Counted from the stretch's first letter, positions 32,049 through 49,648 are shown. The stretch is 64,000 nt of DNA from Scylla paramamosain (GCF_035594125.1 NC_087155.1:11781692-11845691), one strand, 5' to 3'. Program-made: numbers and translations. Notes: generated by a model from the letters alone, not told the origin.

Positions 32049-33403
32049 TCGTACATACACAAGTACTCATAGCATATACACACACGCATTCGAGATAAGC
32101 AAACGTCTTGAAGTGCCGAGATGCTGAAGACTGAAAGCAAATGATCATGTTTTCGTTTATTATTTCAATGATGCAAGAGGCGATTCCTGGTAAGCGGGAA
32201 GGAAGATTATTTTATGCACTTGAGTGAAAATATATATATAAAAAAAGAGCAGCTTCAAAACCTTATTAGCACGAGAAGGAGGAACTTCTTATGATATTTT
32301 TGTTTTCTCCTGCAACATTTTTATGAGAGTAAATATGCCAGTGACCTTTAATATTCCTGGTGCACGTATGTCTGTTTTTTTCTTTCAGTCTATTCAGAGG
32401 ATGATAAATAAAAGACGAATAAAAAGAGAAATTGAAGAGGAAGAAGACGAGGAGGAGAAGGAGGAGGAGGAGAAGGAATAGAAGCAGAACCAAGAATAGG
32501 TGACGGTGGGAGAGGAAGTGGAGCAGGAGAAGGAGGAGGAGGAGGAGGAGGAGGAGGAGGAGGAGGAAGAGGAGGAGAAGCAAAAGTAAGAGGCGGAGGG
32601 GATAGTAGTAGTAGGAAGAGGAGCAGGAAGTGGAAGTATCAAAATCGCCACCCTGAGGGCAGTGAGGTCAAGCTGAACGGACGCTCTGATGTGGTGAAAT
32701 TCTGTCTCCTTCGATTCGTCCATCACAAGCAAAAGAGTGAAAGTGAATTGAGGGAAGATGTGTTATTTTCGACGTAAGCTCGCACGCGGATCCTTTCTCA
32801 TCCTAGCACTGTTTTACATGCAATTTAGCCGTGCCTCATCTCCCTAAGACCCAATCCGATTGCCTTTTGTTTAGTGTAATCTTTCTCTCGTAAGCTGGCA
32901 CGTAATAAGCGTAAGAACAATATTTACGATAATTACTACTACATAAATCACCATTACTCTTTTTTTTTCCTAGCGGGAGACACGGTGCAGGGTAATAACT
33001 ACACTCCAATATATTTTTGCGAGGTGCGAGAGGCGATGGTGCGTCGCCCGAAGCTGTTAGGGGGAAAGGGATACATGATAGGGATAGGATGGGCTGAGGG
33101 GGTGTCTGTGCTGTGTCGTCGTCATGGTAACCTGGGATAAACAGTACTGTGAGTCAGGTAAACAGGTCCCTCGCCCTCGCTATGGGTCTTATCTCCCTCG
33201 TGAAAACAAAGGGATCAGAAGCGATTAAGGTGTATCGTGGGAAGCCTGATTACACTGGCACACAAGCTTTCCAGGACGTGCTCTCCTGTTTATGCTGGCA
33301 GCAGTCTCACGGCATCATATCGTACACCAGCGTGTCCCGCCTCCCCGGGGATGACAGGGACAAAGTAGCCAACAGACCCTCTCCTTATAAATATAATCCT
33401 CCC
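32049..33403. other. Unique DNA with a GGA-rich patch
   Basis: AGG/GGA triplets lie at about 32440-32580. A 95-codon frame at 33149-33436 (plus) has no repeats but no recognisable domain. Confidence 0.5.
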
Positions 33404-33456
33404 CTAAATATAGTCCATCCCTTTATGCCGTCTTGAAGATACAGGTTTATTTATAG
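33404..33456. promoter_or_regulatory. Paired MEF2-type motifs
   Basis: CTAAATATAG at 33404-33413 and TTATTTATAG at 33447-33456 both fit the YTAWWWWTAR consensus (the second on the minus strand). An A/T-rich CTTATAAATATAATC lies just upstream. MEF2 sites in arthropods act mainly in muscle enhancers. Function here is inference. Confidence 0.25.
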
Positions 33457-33751
33457 GAGCATCTGACAACTCAAAAAGATATAGGAAGGGAAATATAATA
33501 CGTACACGCATGCACTCACTCATTACTGACGGTTCAACATATCATTATACATTTGCTGCATGATGCATATACGCGGCCGTGAAATACTGTAGTTCAGAAG
33601 ACCCACGCGGCTCATTCCTTTGGCTTGTAAAGGGTGGTTAATGGCGCCCTGAACCTCCCTCGCCGCGCCGCCCCCCAAACAAAGGTGATGGATTATCGCG
33701 GTGGAACAAACCCGGCCGTGGAAAAGCATTACCTGTTGACCCAAACACGGC

Positions 33752-33753
<2 letters not shown>

Positions 33754-33816
<63 letters not shown>
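33754..33816 (+). repeat. (GT)n microsatellite
   Basis: About 31 uninterrupted units. Confidence 0.97.
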
Positions 33817-33818
<2 letters not shown>

Positions 33819-33978
33819 AGTGGAATTTATTTCGGGATCTATTTCTGCTGTCTTTCCTCTTTTGAATTATGAAAGAAAAATAAATTGAAACACGCGAGGG
33901 TAGAAGCAAAACCAACCAGGAATAATTGCATAAAATTTTCTTTTTTTTTATTTTGGTTCTCGTTAAGTACACGTATAT

Positions 33979-33982
<4 letters not shown>

Positions 33983-34052
<70 letters not shown>
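33983..34052 (+). repeat. (CT)n microsatellite
   Basis: 35 uninterrupted units. Confidence 0.97.
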
Positions 34053-34055
<3 letters not shown>

Positions 34056-34800
34056 GATGCGGAACGTGCTATGCGACACTCAAAGCGACGCTAGACAGAG
34101 CATGTGACGGACTGAGTGACGGGGAGAAGGGAGGACGAAAGGAAGGAGCGAAGAGGGAGAAATGGAGGAGGGAAGGTGTGAGAGAGAAAAGAACAATACC
34201 CACCCTCAACTCAGCGGGTCGTGCCTCCCCTCTCCCTCTCTCTCTCCTCTCCCTCTCCCTCTCACCCTGGCCTGGCCGCCGCAGTCACCCTCACCTTAAC
34301 CCGACAGGAAACGATATATTGCATTATAGAGTTAATGTGTTTTGCTGAAAAGAAAATTGAGTGACGAAATACGAGAGTGAGTTTGTGTTGCTGAGTTAAT
34401 TGTGCTAAATTGTTGAGCCGCTCTTGGCGTTTTAGTTTATGAGGGAAGGGGAAGGGGGGGAGTGAGGGCAGCTGTATTTCTCTCTTTGTTTGTTGGTTTT
34501 CGTGAGCTGCAGTACATCAGGCAGCCTTATTTGGCCTGCTCTCCGCTCTATCGACTGGCCGCGCTGAAATTTATCTGCTGGGTGAAATCTATCGGCGGTG
34601 CAACAATCATACGTGTTGGCGTGGCGGTGCTTGAGGCTAGTAATGGGCGAGGGGGGTGGCGAGGGTGGGGGGGGGGGGGGGCTAGTGATGGGCTGTGGGA
34701 AGGAGTGTGATGGGCTAGGGGAGGGAGGCTGTGATGGCGGGGTGTGTAGCCTTTGTTATGATGTGGGAGTGGGAGTGAGGGCCATGTTTTTGGGCTTGAG

Positions 34801-34834
<34 letters not shown>

Positions 34835-35096
34835 ACCTTACGGCACTCTCTCGTTGCATTATAGTGCGATCGGTCGTGGAGATCATAGTGGTATGCAATA
34901 TTAATTGTAATATATAATTGCTAGGATTTTCAAGTGAAATTATCATTAACAGTAATGAATAATTTCCAGCGGCGATATCAACAAAGCAAGATTATAATAT
35001 GCGACTGCCACTTTATCTTATTATTAATGATAATTGGCTGTGACTTATAATCATCATTACTTGCTTTTAACCATTCAAGTAAGTGTGTATGGTAAA

Positions 35097-35099
<3 letters not shown>
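34053..35099. other. Unique DNA with G-rich segment
   Basis: G/A-rich, then CTC-rich to 34270. G-rich from 34620 to 34770, including a 15-base G run at 34667-34681 that can form a quadruplex. A (GT)14 lies at about 34803-34831. No recognised gene. Confidence 0.55.

Positions 35100-35184
<85 letters not shown>
35100..35184 (+). repeat. (GA)n microsatellite
   Basis: About 42 uninterrupted units. Confidence 0.97.
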
Positions 35185-35186
<2 letters not shown>

Positions 35187-36723
35187 CAACCTCGTGATGC
35201 TTAGCACCTGACAACCCACATCCACTCTGACGATTCGCTTACCACCCCTCAGTGCTGCTGTTTCGATGTGTTATCCATATTGTCATGCAAAAGTGACGCT
35301 AACTGCTGTTTAATACCAACGAATTATTCCTGAAACAAGAGAGATTAGATGGGAAATATAGAAGGTTGGAAGAATTAGCAATGTCTGTGATCTATCATTC
35401 TGCTGCAGAGTTATCAACGTGTTTTTGTGAATTGCTCTTTCTTTAATGTAAACAATCCTAAAAGTAATATAAAACCAGTCACTGAATAAATGCATGGTTA
35501 GGTGTGAGGTGTGAGGCAGGTGTGGGGTGCTTGGCGGTGAGAGAGTTGTTACGTGGCTGGGTTGGGCAGTGAAGAATTTTGTAGTGGACGAAGATTTAGT
35601 TGGAGTTTAATCATTTTGTCTGAGGCTGTAGGATTCATGTTAGGGATATAAAGACCTTGAAATTTCACTAAGATCCTTCATGGGGGGAAGGATCCCAGCT
35701 GTGCCAGCCTCGTAACCACTTTGTCTGTGCAGGTTCAGTTTTGCGTAAAATTGCATTTCATGGGATTTTGCCCATCTGCGTACCACCGGCTGGCTCCCCG
35801 GGGCATGGCAGGACTAAACATGGGCTACTCTAGAGGTAAACAACCCCATATATTATTCATAGGAAGCAGGGCCTTGTTAGCGGCGCGGGCCGACGCGGCG
35901 AGGCACCACTGAGGCTCCTGCTGTCGGGGTGTGCGGTAATATATGCCAGATTGTAGGGAACGTAAGTCGTGCGGCGGCTCACCCGTTAACCAGCGTGAAT
36001 TACGGGACGTAAAGTCTCTCCTGCTTAGCAACGAGGCCGCCAACGACTGCCCACTACCGCGAGAATAACACTAAAATTATAATAAAAGCTTTTACTACCC
36101 AAGTTGAGGGAAAAAGTTGAGGAGCATCAAAAGCGGCGGTGCCCCGCGGCCACCCCTGCTCGGCGTATGTTGCCCTCTGCACTCCTCTTTCCTCGCCCGT
36201 CCATATCAAAATGTATTCTCCAAATACCTTAATTAAACATAATAAATTGTCTCATTGGTTCGTAACATGAAATTAAATGACGAACTATCAAACTGTGAAG
36301 CTTGTACGGTCTTATCTTTCTCCACGTTCGAGTCGCCGCTTGGTTGGAATGCCACTAGAAAAAGTAGTTTCAGACGAGTCTTCCCACGACCCTTCGTCCG
36401 CGTGTCGCTCCCCATCGTCGGCGGGACGCGGGCGGGGCGTCCACAGGTGCGACTGATGCCCAGCGCCACAGAGAGCACACACTCCCAACCCGACCATTAG
36501 AGGGCCCGGCCACAATAAATCTCATGGAATAATGGTCAAACTTATTAGGATGAACAATGCAACAAAGCCCTACCCCGCTGCCCCCGCCGAAGCGATGCTC
36601 CGACACGTTAACCAACTCCGGGGGTTGCTGCCGCGGCGCGCGTGTGGCTTGCGTCTCTTGGCTCCGCTGCCCGGGTGAATCAAGACGCCTCTGAACCTCT
36701 GCCCCTCGCACCCCCTCGCACGG
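35185..36723. other. Array-free, partly CpG-rich unique DNA
   Basis: The longest stretch so far without simple repeats. CpG-rich patches lie at 35875-36060, 36125-36170 and 36380-36460 and again from 36570. Short frames (for example 36255-36500 plus and 36370-36732 minus) are open but not recognisable. It is the best place in the window to expect an undetected exon or promoter. Confidence 0.45.
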
Positions 36724-36786
36724 CTCGACCAATCACAACGTCAGCCTCGATTATGGAGCTCCGTGGTTGGTCGAGACGGGCCACAG
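36724..36786. promoter_or_regulatory. CCAAT inverted repeat in GC-rich DNA
   Basis: CTCGACCAATCAC (36724-36736) and GTGGTTGGTCGAG (36763-36775) are inverted arms, 12 of 13 paired. They surround the palindrome GGAGCTCC. An AACGTCA CRE-like half-site lies between them. A good splice-donor match, CAG|GTAAAT, follows at 36784-36792. This may be a bidirectional promoter core. No transcript evidence is available. Confidence 0.3.
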
Positions 36787-36956
36787 GTAAATAATTAGCA
36801 CATTTAGATTATGCAGATTCAGACTGGGCGGCGGAGGTAGCGAAGAGATAAGAATTCGCTACTCCGCACGGCCAATGTTAGTCGATTTTTATAGGCTTTT
36901 TGGCTTTTGTGATGAAATAATAAAGTGTCGGCTTGTAAATTCTGATTAAGTCCGGA

Positions 36957-37640
36957 ATGGCGCGTCGGGAGGAGCGGCCGTGCTACACCGCGGTGAGGGC
37001 GAGGATTTGTGAGCGTGTTCCTTTGATGGATGAGTGGGCCTTCTTCCACCACCTCCACCACCACCCCCTCCCATACCACAACATCACGCCCGCACCTCTC
37101 AACCTCTCACCATATATCCTCTCCACACAGCGCACGCCCCTGCCACTCACCATAACGCTCACCATAGATATTCCGCTCGCTCTACACACGTCCGCATCAC
37201 CAGATATACTGAGTCCACCAAACACTTTTCCATCACGCGACACTTGACAATTCACGCCTCAAATCCGTAACCCGCTTATCTTAACCCCCGTCACGTATGA
37301 AAATCTAAAAAAGCACCACCACAGCCACAATCAATCGCTTGCTTGGCCGCCACGCAGACCCCGCCAGTCAAGAACACGGTACATGCACTCACACATACAT
37401 TTACCACCACCGCAACCTCTCGCATGCTTCCCACGCTGGACGCCGCACTAATATCTTTGCACACCGCACTGTACACATACGGTACGCCTCACTGCACGCC
37501 CCTACCAGCCACAATGCCAACACCATAGCCGCCAGTGTACACCGTGGGGCCATACCGCGTCCACAGCAGGAAGGAGGCCATGCACCCCTATCAGATAGCC
37601 TTACTGAGCAGCCCCACACAACAACCACCCCTTCTGGTCA
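36957..37640 (+). other. C-rich, G-poor strand-asymmetric stretch
   Basis: About 600 bp after 37035 is rich in CAC, ACC and CCA triplets and poor in G on the plus strand, without a fixed period. Overlapping ~60-100 codon T/H/P-rich frames are compositional. Confidence 0.55.
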
Positions 37641-39140
<1,500 letters not shown>

Positions 39141-39593
39141 TGTACAGTACAGCACGGTGAAATGATTAATAACAGCCGAGGTAGTCGTATTTCTGTTGAT
39201 AAAGATCTGAATTTTTGTTTCAGGAATTGAACCACTACGATTATTATATACTAACACTAACTTACACACTTATCAAATAGAGTAGACTTCCTTTGAACTC
39301 CAGCTGCTGTTTTAGTAAGACAGCGTCATTAACTCAGAAGTGGCTGGTGAAGGAGGAGGAAAGGAATGCAAAGAAGAGATGAGAGGAAATTAGAGACGTC
39401 GAGAGAAGGGAAACAAAAGGAGAAGGATGAAGAGGAGGAGGGGTGGAAAATAAAAGAAGTAGAAAGAGGACGTTAGGTGAGTAGGCGGAGTGGGTTAAGT
39501 GAGACAGGAGAGAAGAGTCACAAGAGGATGCCAGCCCTTGCTATCGATACGTAACTGACAAATCACATTGTTTACGGGATCCTTTCGTTACAG

Positions 39594-39642
39594 GTGTGTG
39601 TGTGTGTGTGTGTGTGTGTGTAGTGGGAGTAGGATGGTGGAG

Positions 39643-39694
<52 letters not shown>
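39594..39694. repeat. (GT)14 - 22 bp - (CA)25 inverted arrays
   Basis: GT at 39594-39621 is followed after a 22-base spacer by CA at 39644-39694. The two are complementary and could fold into a hairpin. Confidence 0.96.
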
Positions 39695-39696
<2 letters not shown>

Positions 39697-40936
39697 TCCT
39701 ATCAGTTCCCTCCTCGGTATTCACGTTTCTGCACAGAGCAATTTCACCATATCACGTTTTCATTAATCACCCCTCGATGTAAATACAAGGTTCGGGTCAC
39801 CGCGCAGGCTCCTCGTTCAGACTTAACGTGCGTGAGTGGCAGTGTTTTTTTTTTTCCTTCATCCTCACATGCTTTCTGTAACTCATGCTACTGGAATGTT
39901 CCGATGTTCTGAAAGTCCTTCATGTTATTACTGATTTATTTATCTTCTCAGTTGTGTGTGTACAGGTGTCACTTACTTCATTTTTTTTTCTCCCAGCGCA
40001 CTAAACAGGAGTTACCATTGCTTACTAACATACGAGTAAATCATCATAGTCACCACAACCTAATGATAATTATCGCTTGTATTCAATTCTAAGCTCACCA
40101 AGAGGTACAGTACATTTATAATACCCATTGTCATCCATGAGTTGTAGCCTTCTTGCCATTACCTATACTGGTGCCATTCGATAGTGGGAAGCTATCATCA
40201 TATTAGGTGTCTTTCTTCCCATCTTTTCTTTCAGCGGAACCAAGTAAATTTAATCTCAAAGAATTTTTTCAGCTCTCTGTATAATATAAAGACTCTCACT
40301 TGTTGTGTAGGTCCACGTGTTAGACAAGTACGCAAATGATGAAAACGAAATGGTGAAAATCTTAATGGCTTCTTAGCGATCGTATTTATTGGTGAAAATT
40401 GCTCAGCATTTCATCCACTAGAGGGTACAATGGCAATGGATATTCAAATTATAATGCTCATGAGAAAAAAAAAAAAAACTGTTTTGTACGCAACTGAAGA
40501 TATTAAACAAAACTTCTGGACCAGACGGGAAAAAAAAAAAAAATCAAAGCATTTCATGTCTGGAAGATGTGTCCAAGGAAATGAATGCAAACTATTATTT
40601 AAATAAAGTTAATATAGCCGGAATATTGTTTATTTAACATCATATATTATACATAAGAAAGTATACTTCAGCAACGTAAGCAACACTTAAGGTATTTTCG
40701 CTACATTCTCCTAGTGAAAAAAAAAAAAAATGGTGACTCATTTTTATTGTCAGAGAGCTTTTTTATGTTAAAAGATCAAATATGTTTTATTATTATTTTT
40801 AGTATTTTTTCAAGCACCATTGGATGAAATAAGTGTACTGGCTCACCCATGGAAGAAAGCGTTCCTAGAAGGAATAAATAATATCAGCTCAGTAGGATTA
40901 CTTAAAAGCGTGAAAGGCTGTACAAACTCCAAAGCT

Positions 40937-40940
<4 letters not shown>
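39695..40940. other. AT-rich unique DNA, no gene seen
   Basis: Three A runs of 13-14 bases lie at about 40465, 40530 and 40718. The second is of the (A)nTCAA type (40530-40547). Confidence 0.5.

Positions 40941-41033
<93 letters not shown>
40941..41033 (+). repeat. (GT)n microsatellite
   Basis: About 46 uninterrupted units. Confidence 0.97.
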
Positions 41034-42574
<1,541 letters not shown>

Positions 42575-42585
42575 GTGTGTGTGTG

Positions 42586-42632
<47 letters not shown>
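42575..42632 (+). repeat. (GT)n microsatellite
   Basis: 29 units with one C variant at about 42592. Confidence 0.96.
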
Positions 42633-42634
<2 letters not shown>

Positions 42635-42963
42635 TACTCGTTGATAGAATATCATTCCACTTATTCAACAGTCGTGGCGGCGAAAAATGTTGGATTTCGA
42701 GATTACATAAGACCTTCCATTATTATCACTTCTCTGCTGAATGAACTGATGATAATGCGATAATGAATACTTTATGATTGTTGATAAAGTGTCTGATACT
42801 GAAAGACATGTTTCAAGCATTCACACTTGACTTCCCCAAATATTCTGACATTAAGGAATAATCGATAAAGAATTAAGTAATTAAACTTCTCCTGATATCA
42901 TTGTCTCTTATTTCAAACCAAAAAATTGGGATTGTTGACAATTCTATTGCCAATCTTCTTATT

Positions 42964-42965
<2 letters not shown>

Positions 42966-43056
<91 letters not shown>
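42966..43056 (+). repeat. (GT)n microsatellite
   Basis: About 45 uninterrupted units. Confidence 0.97.
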
Positions 43057-43057
<1 letters not shown>

Positions 43058-44092
43058 TCAGGTTCACACTTCCTTCCTGCCACACACGAGCACACACTGC
43101 CACAAAGCTAATGAATCGTTGTCAAATATCCGGCCAGGCTCTTCCCATATAACATTTCCTATTGCCTATTTCTCTCCTTCCCCTTTCTCATCCTTTCCTT
43201 TTTTTTTCTGTCTAATTTTTACTTTATTTATCCTTTTCATTTTTTCTTTTTAATCAGTTGAGGTACGTGCAGGCAGGCGTCGTCTCATCTATTATTTCTG
43301 TAGATTTCTTTAACACTGACTCATTTCCTGTACATTGGTTTTGTGTTATGTTACACAAACTCTTTATATTTGTTATAATGTTACATCATTGTTATGACAC
43401 ATCCTTTTACTGAAGCATGTCTAAGCCTCCAAACTAAAAGGAGATGACAAAGTAAACCAACAAAAAAGGACTACTGAAGAACTGCCTACTAAGAAAAGAA
43501 AAGTAAATAAATAAAAAAGAATGTATATGTAACTTGATCAACTTTTTTATTAAAATTGTATATACTTAAACGTTCATGAAACCAGTATTACTAGCAAGCA
43601 GACACACCAAATCTTGTTTGTCTAGCGTGATGTGCTGTGTTGATAGCAAGATCTACACCACATCCTTCTCCACACAGCAACACAACACACAACAAGCCAC
43701 GATGCGTCAACTTCGCCAGACCAGCAGTGCTATCCTGTGTACATCGCCCATGCATCGCCGAGCCACGCTTGCCGCGCCTCAGTTTACGATCGCCATGACC
43801 CTACATTTCTGAGGGTGAAATCTGTAACCACGCTACAACGTTGCTACGCTCACCACAGCACCTTATCGCACCTTCCCGCCAGCCGCAGCCCCTAAAAAGA
43901 GCCCCAGCCACACAGCACTACGGTGGAGACTCTCTTGTACGTCGCTCAGTTTTTGCATTTTTTGTTAAGACTGAGGAAAAATGTTACCCTTTATACCTTA
44001 ACGGGAGGGTAGTGACCACGCGTCACGCCAAATTTGAACTCAGTGGGTCAGATGGTTCAGCGAGGAAAGAGCAGGCTGGGGGCTTTCCTTCC

Positions 44093-44094
<2 letters not shown>
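43057..44094. other. Unique DNA, no recognised gene
   Basis: C- and A-rich, CAC-containing DNA at 43640-43920 resembles the 37-kb stretch. No recognisable frame. Confidence 0.5.

Positions 44095-44158
<64 letters not shown>
44095..44158 (+). repeat. (CA)32 microsatellite
   Basis: Uninterrupted AC units. Confidence 0.97.
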
Positions 44159-44159
<1 letters not shown>

Positions 44160-44233
44160 ATCACATTACATCACACTGACTATCTTCGTAAATACGAGTA
44201 TGCTACTAGTAAATTGATGCTGTTTACATATTC

Positions 44234-45560
<1,327 letters not shown>

Positions 45561-45757
45561 CCCACTCACCTGCGGCAGTCCCAGTGTTCACTCACAACTA
45601 CCTGAATATTCCGCTCCGCGCCACCTGTTTTTAACCCTTCCTCGCGTGTTTACCACTCTATCATTTTAAGTGTTTTTCACATGCGCCACTCCGTCCATTT
45701 CATTCACTTCAAGTTCCCCATGCGTACCAGTCACGCTATTTCTCTTATTCTCTTTCG

Positions 45758-46544
<787 letters not shown>

Positions 46545-46638
<94 letters not shown>

Positions 46639-46653
46639 ACTCTCTTTCTCTCA

Positions 46654-46724
<71 letters not shown>
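46545..46724 (+). repeat. Two (CT)n arrays split by CACTACT
   Basis: CT at 46545-46634 and 46658-46724. The gap contains CACTACTCTC twice, so it probably arose by slippage or duplication within one array. Confidence 0.95.
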
Positions 46725-46736
<12 letters not shown>

Positions 46737-46793
46737 TATTTTATGATGTTTTCTTGTTTTCTTGATGGGCGTGTTTAGATCGTGGTGCAGTTA

Positions 46794-46794
46794 G

Positions 46795-46853
<59 letters not shown>

Positions 46854-46868
46854 GGTGGTGGTGGTGGT
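46794..46868 (+). repeat. (GTT)15(GGT)10 compound array
   Basis: GTT to 46838, then GGT to about 46868, then degenerate GGT/AGT. Confidence 0.95.
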
Positions 46869-47344
46869 AGTGGTGGTAGTAGTGGATGTGGTGATAATGA
46901 TCAAGATATTGTAGATTCCAATACTGTATCATCAATGTAATTGTTGTTGTTGTTGTATGTGGAGGTGGTGGTGGTGATAATGTTGGTGGTTGGTGATGTT
47001 ATTGTTTTTGTTGTAGTTTACTGTCATCATCATCTAAAGAGAAACCATTATTAGAATTCATCGCAAAGGGAACGGCAGCAATATTACTAAAGTACTTTTT
47101 TTTCCGTTTCGTAGCTCGTATTGTGATCAAAGCTTCAAAGGTGACACGACAAAAAAATGGGAAATGTCTCTTCCACTCCTGCTCTTACCTAATGACTTAC
47201 TGTAGGTGGAACTTTCTACATGGCGGTGATGTTAACTAAGGACACACTGTACTTAATTGATAAGCGTGGGCATATATTATTCAGATTATACATCGTCGGT
47301 CACCAGAGGTAGGAGAACGAGAGTCACCGGCGTTCTAGTAAGCC
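46869..47344. other. Unique DNA, no gene seen
   Basis: GTT/GGT-rich near 46938-47020, then non-repetitive. Confidence 0.5.
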
Positions 47345-47476
47345 GCCATACTGACAACTGGTTCGATTATGAAAAATTGCAACAGTTGGGAAGGGACGTG
47401 TGTAAGTTGTAGTGAGTCCCCATACCAACTGTGACTCGATTGTATGGGAAAACAGTAGGTGGGCAGGGACGGTGAA
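47345..47476 (+). repeat. ~74-bp diverged tandem duplication
   Basis: Copies begin CCATAC at 47345 and 47419. They share a TCGATT core, an AACAGT block and a terminal GGGACG. Old and diverged. Confidence 0.55.
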
Positions 47477-48242
47477 GGGAAGGTAAAATGTGTGGCACAT
47501 AGCATACCTCAGAGAATTTGACACATACTGCAGTACAAGTGTGTCAGTAGCAGCACACCTGGGCCATCAGTAGACACCCAGTAGAGACATGTAAGCACAT
47601 ATGGACCTTGGGATAAAAGAGTTTGATACATTACAATAGAAGAATTAATTGCACCTAATGACCAAACTTTTAATTCTTGTTTTCTGCAGGTAACCTATTA
47701 AATTATCACTGCTGGATCTCCATTAGCGAATGACTTTGGCCGCCAGAGACAAATTTGATCAATTTATAAATGAACAACGCTAAAGGGAAGTTTGGTTCGT
47801 GGTGCTCTTTTGTTATCCTGTATTTATTATTTATACCTTTGGCATTTTGCTAATTGGCGGGGAGGTCTGCCGCTACATGCTGTGGACTGGCAATGAAACT
47901 TTGTTGTAAGTTTATGGCGGGTTTATGGTTATTCTGGTTCTGTCGAAAAGCCTCCAACATCCCGATCTTTTTGTATCTAATTTATACTTCCCATTAATAA
48001 ATTGGATTTTTTTCCCTTGTCTCTGTTATTGGAAAAATATGAACGGTGAGATGAAAGGGCGACCAGTTTATTTTTAGATTTTTTAATCATCCAGGCGTCC
48101 CACATTTTGCGTCTTTCATTTTTTTTTCTCATTTTAATTCTCGTAATTAAGAGCGCCTATGTAGGTCAATCAATAAATTATTCAGTTAGTAAACAAGTCA
48201 TTTAGATGATCAACATGCACATACGAATAAGCACCCGTACTC
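47477..48242. other. AT-rich unique DNA, no gene seen
   Basis: No repeats or recognisable frames. Confidence 0.5.
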
Positions 48243-48357
<115 letters not shown>

Positions 48358-48773
48358 CAAATATACAAACAAACAAATAAACGAACAAACAAGAAAACAT
48401 AGCAGTTGACAAACAAACAGACAAATATACATATCAGGCGTTCTGTTTCCGTACAAAACATTGTAGAAATATCGAACAAAAAAGCCAGTCAGTAGGTCAG
48501 CCACTCAGCCTCAGCCAGCCAGCCAGCCATATCCCAGCGCCAGCTCCCCGGGCAGACAGTCAGACATCAAGCAAGCATTCAGCCATTCTGGTTTGCCACA
48601 AGACGTGAGGGAAAACCATTGGAACTGCAGGAAAGGACATTTATATGCTAATGTAATTGTTTGGCTGAATTTAGAACCTAAAAGATGAGTTCCTTGTACC
48701 CAAGGGATAATATATGAAAGCTGGACGGGAAGAGGAAACGAAAGCCTGTCTGTGTACGAAGGGGATGTGGGTA

Positions 48774-49160
48774 TGCATGTGTTGTACGGTACGGACTAAT
48801 GAAAAAAATAGATAGATGTTGTAGTGATGACTTAGTAGTGGTGGTGATGGTAGAACACATTCGTATTTCACGTATTACATAAAAAAAACACCCTATTTTT
48901 GTGTGAACATGTATTCCAAGCTTGTGGAAGGCACAAGGTGATCGCTGATGTTTCTCAACACAAATGTTATCTTGGTCGTCTCATGTACGTAGTCGCACAA
49001 CTCAGAAGCAAATACATTCTCATTAGAACTGGGCATTTGTGCTTTAACGTTGATGGTGTGATCGAAGTGCATGTGTTGACGGTGCGGGTTTATCATGAGA
49101 AAATAGATGTTGTGGTGATGAATAGTAATAATGATGATGGAACATGTCATTTGTGTTATA
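48774..49160 (+). repeat. Pair of ~90-bp direct repeats 294 bp apart
   Basis: Copies at about 48774-48870 and 49068-49160 share TGCATGTGTTG, AAAATAGAT, GATGTTGT, GTGATGA, GATGG and GAACA in order. Between them lies unique DNA. Diverged. Confidence 0.6.
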
Positions 49161-49221
49161 AGGTGGCGTGGCCGATGTGAAGGAAAGTGTTGAGGATCAG
49201 GGACCTTGGAAACGGACATCC

Positions 49222-49254
49222 TGGTGGTGGTGGTGGTGGTGGTGGTGGTGGTGG
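49222..49254 (+). repeat. (TGG)11 microsatellite
   Basis: Eleven uninterrupted units. Confidence 0.95.
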
Positions 49255-49648
49255 CCTGCAGGTGGAGAGGAGCTGGGATGGTAATTGACGGCAGTAACTG
49301 GAGGGAGTGATTAATGGCGGCTACTAATACTGGTGATGGCGGTAACGGTGATGCCATGGTTGTGATTAGTGATGGTGTGCCTTAGGAGGTTAGAAAGTTA
49401 ATGCTAAGCTAGATATATTATTTGAAGGGGCTGAGAGGTTAACTAGATACTATCGCTTTAATTGCAGCAAAGTTTATGGGGGCTTGAAGAACGACAGAAA
49501 CGGTAAACAGTGTATGGTCTTGTATTTGACATCCACGTTGGTGCTTCAAATGGGTCGCTCGTAAACATAACGTGAAGTAACGCGCCCTTCCCTCTCCTCC
49601 TCCTTCTGTCTATTTGCCATTCACATTCATAATAATAATCGTATTAGT

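Noticed and set aside
46741..46935. Poly-H/Q protein on the minus strand
   Set aside because: Translation of the GTT-GGT array, with no coding sequence on either side.
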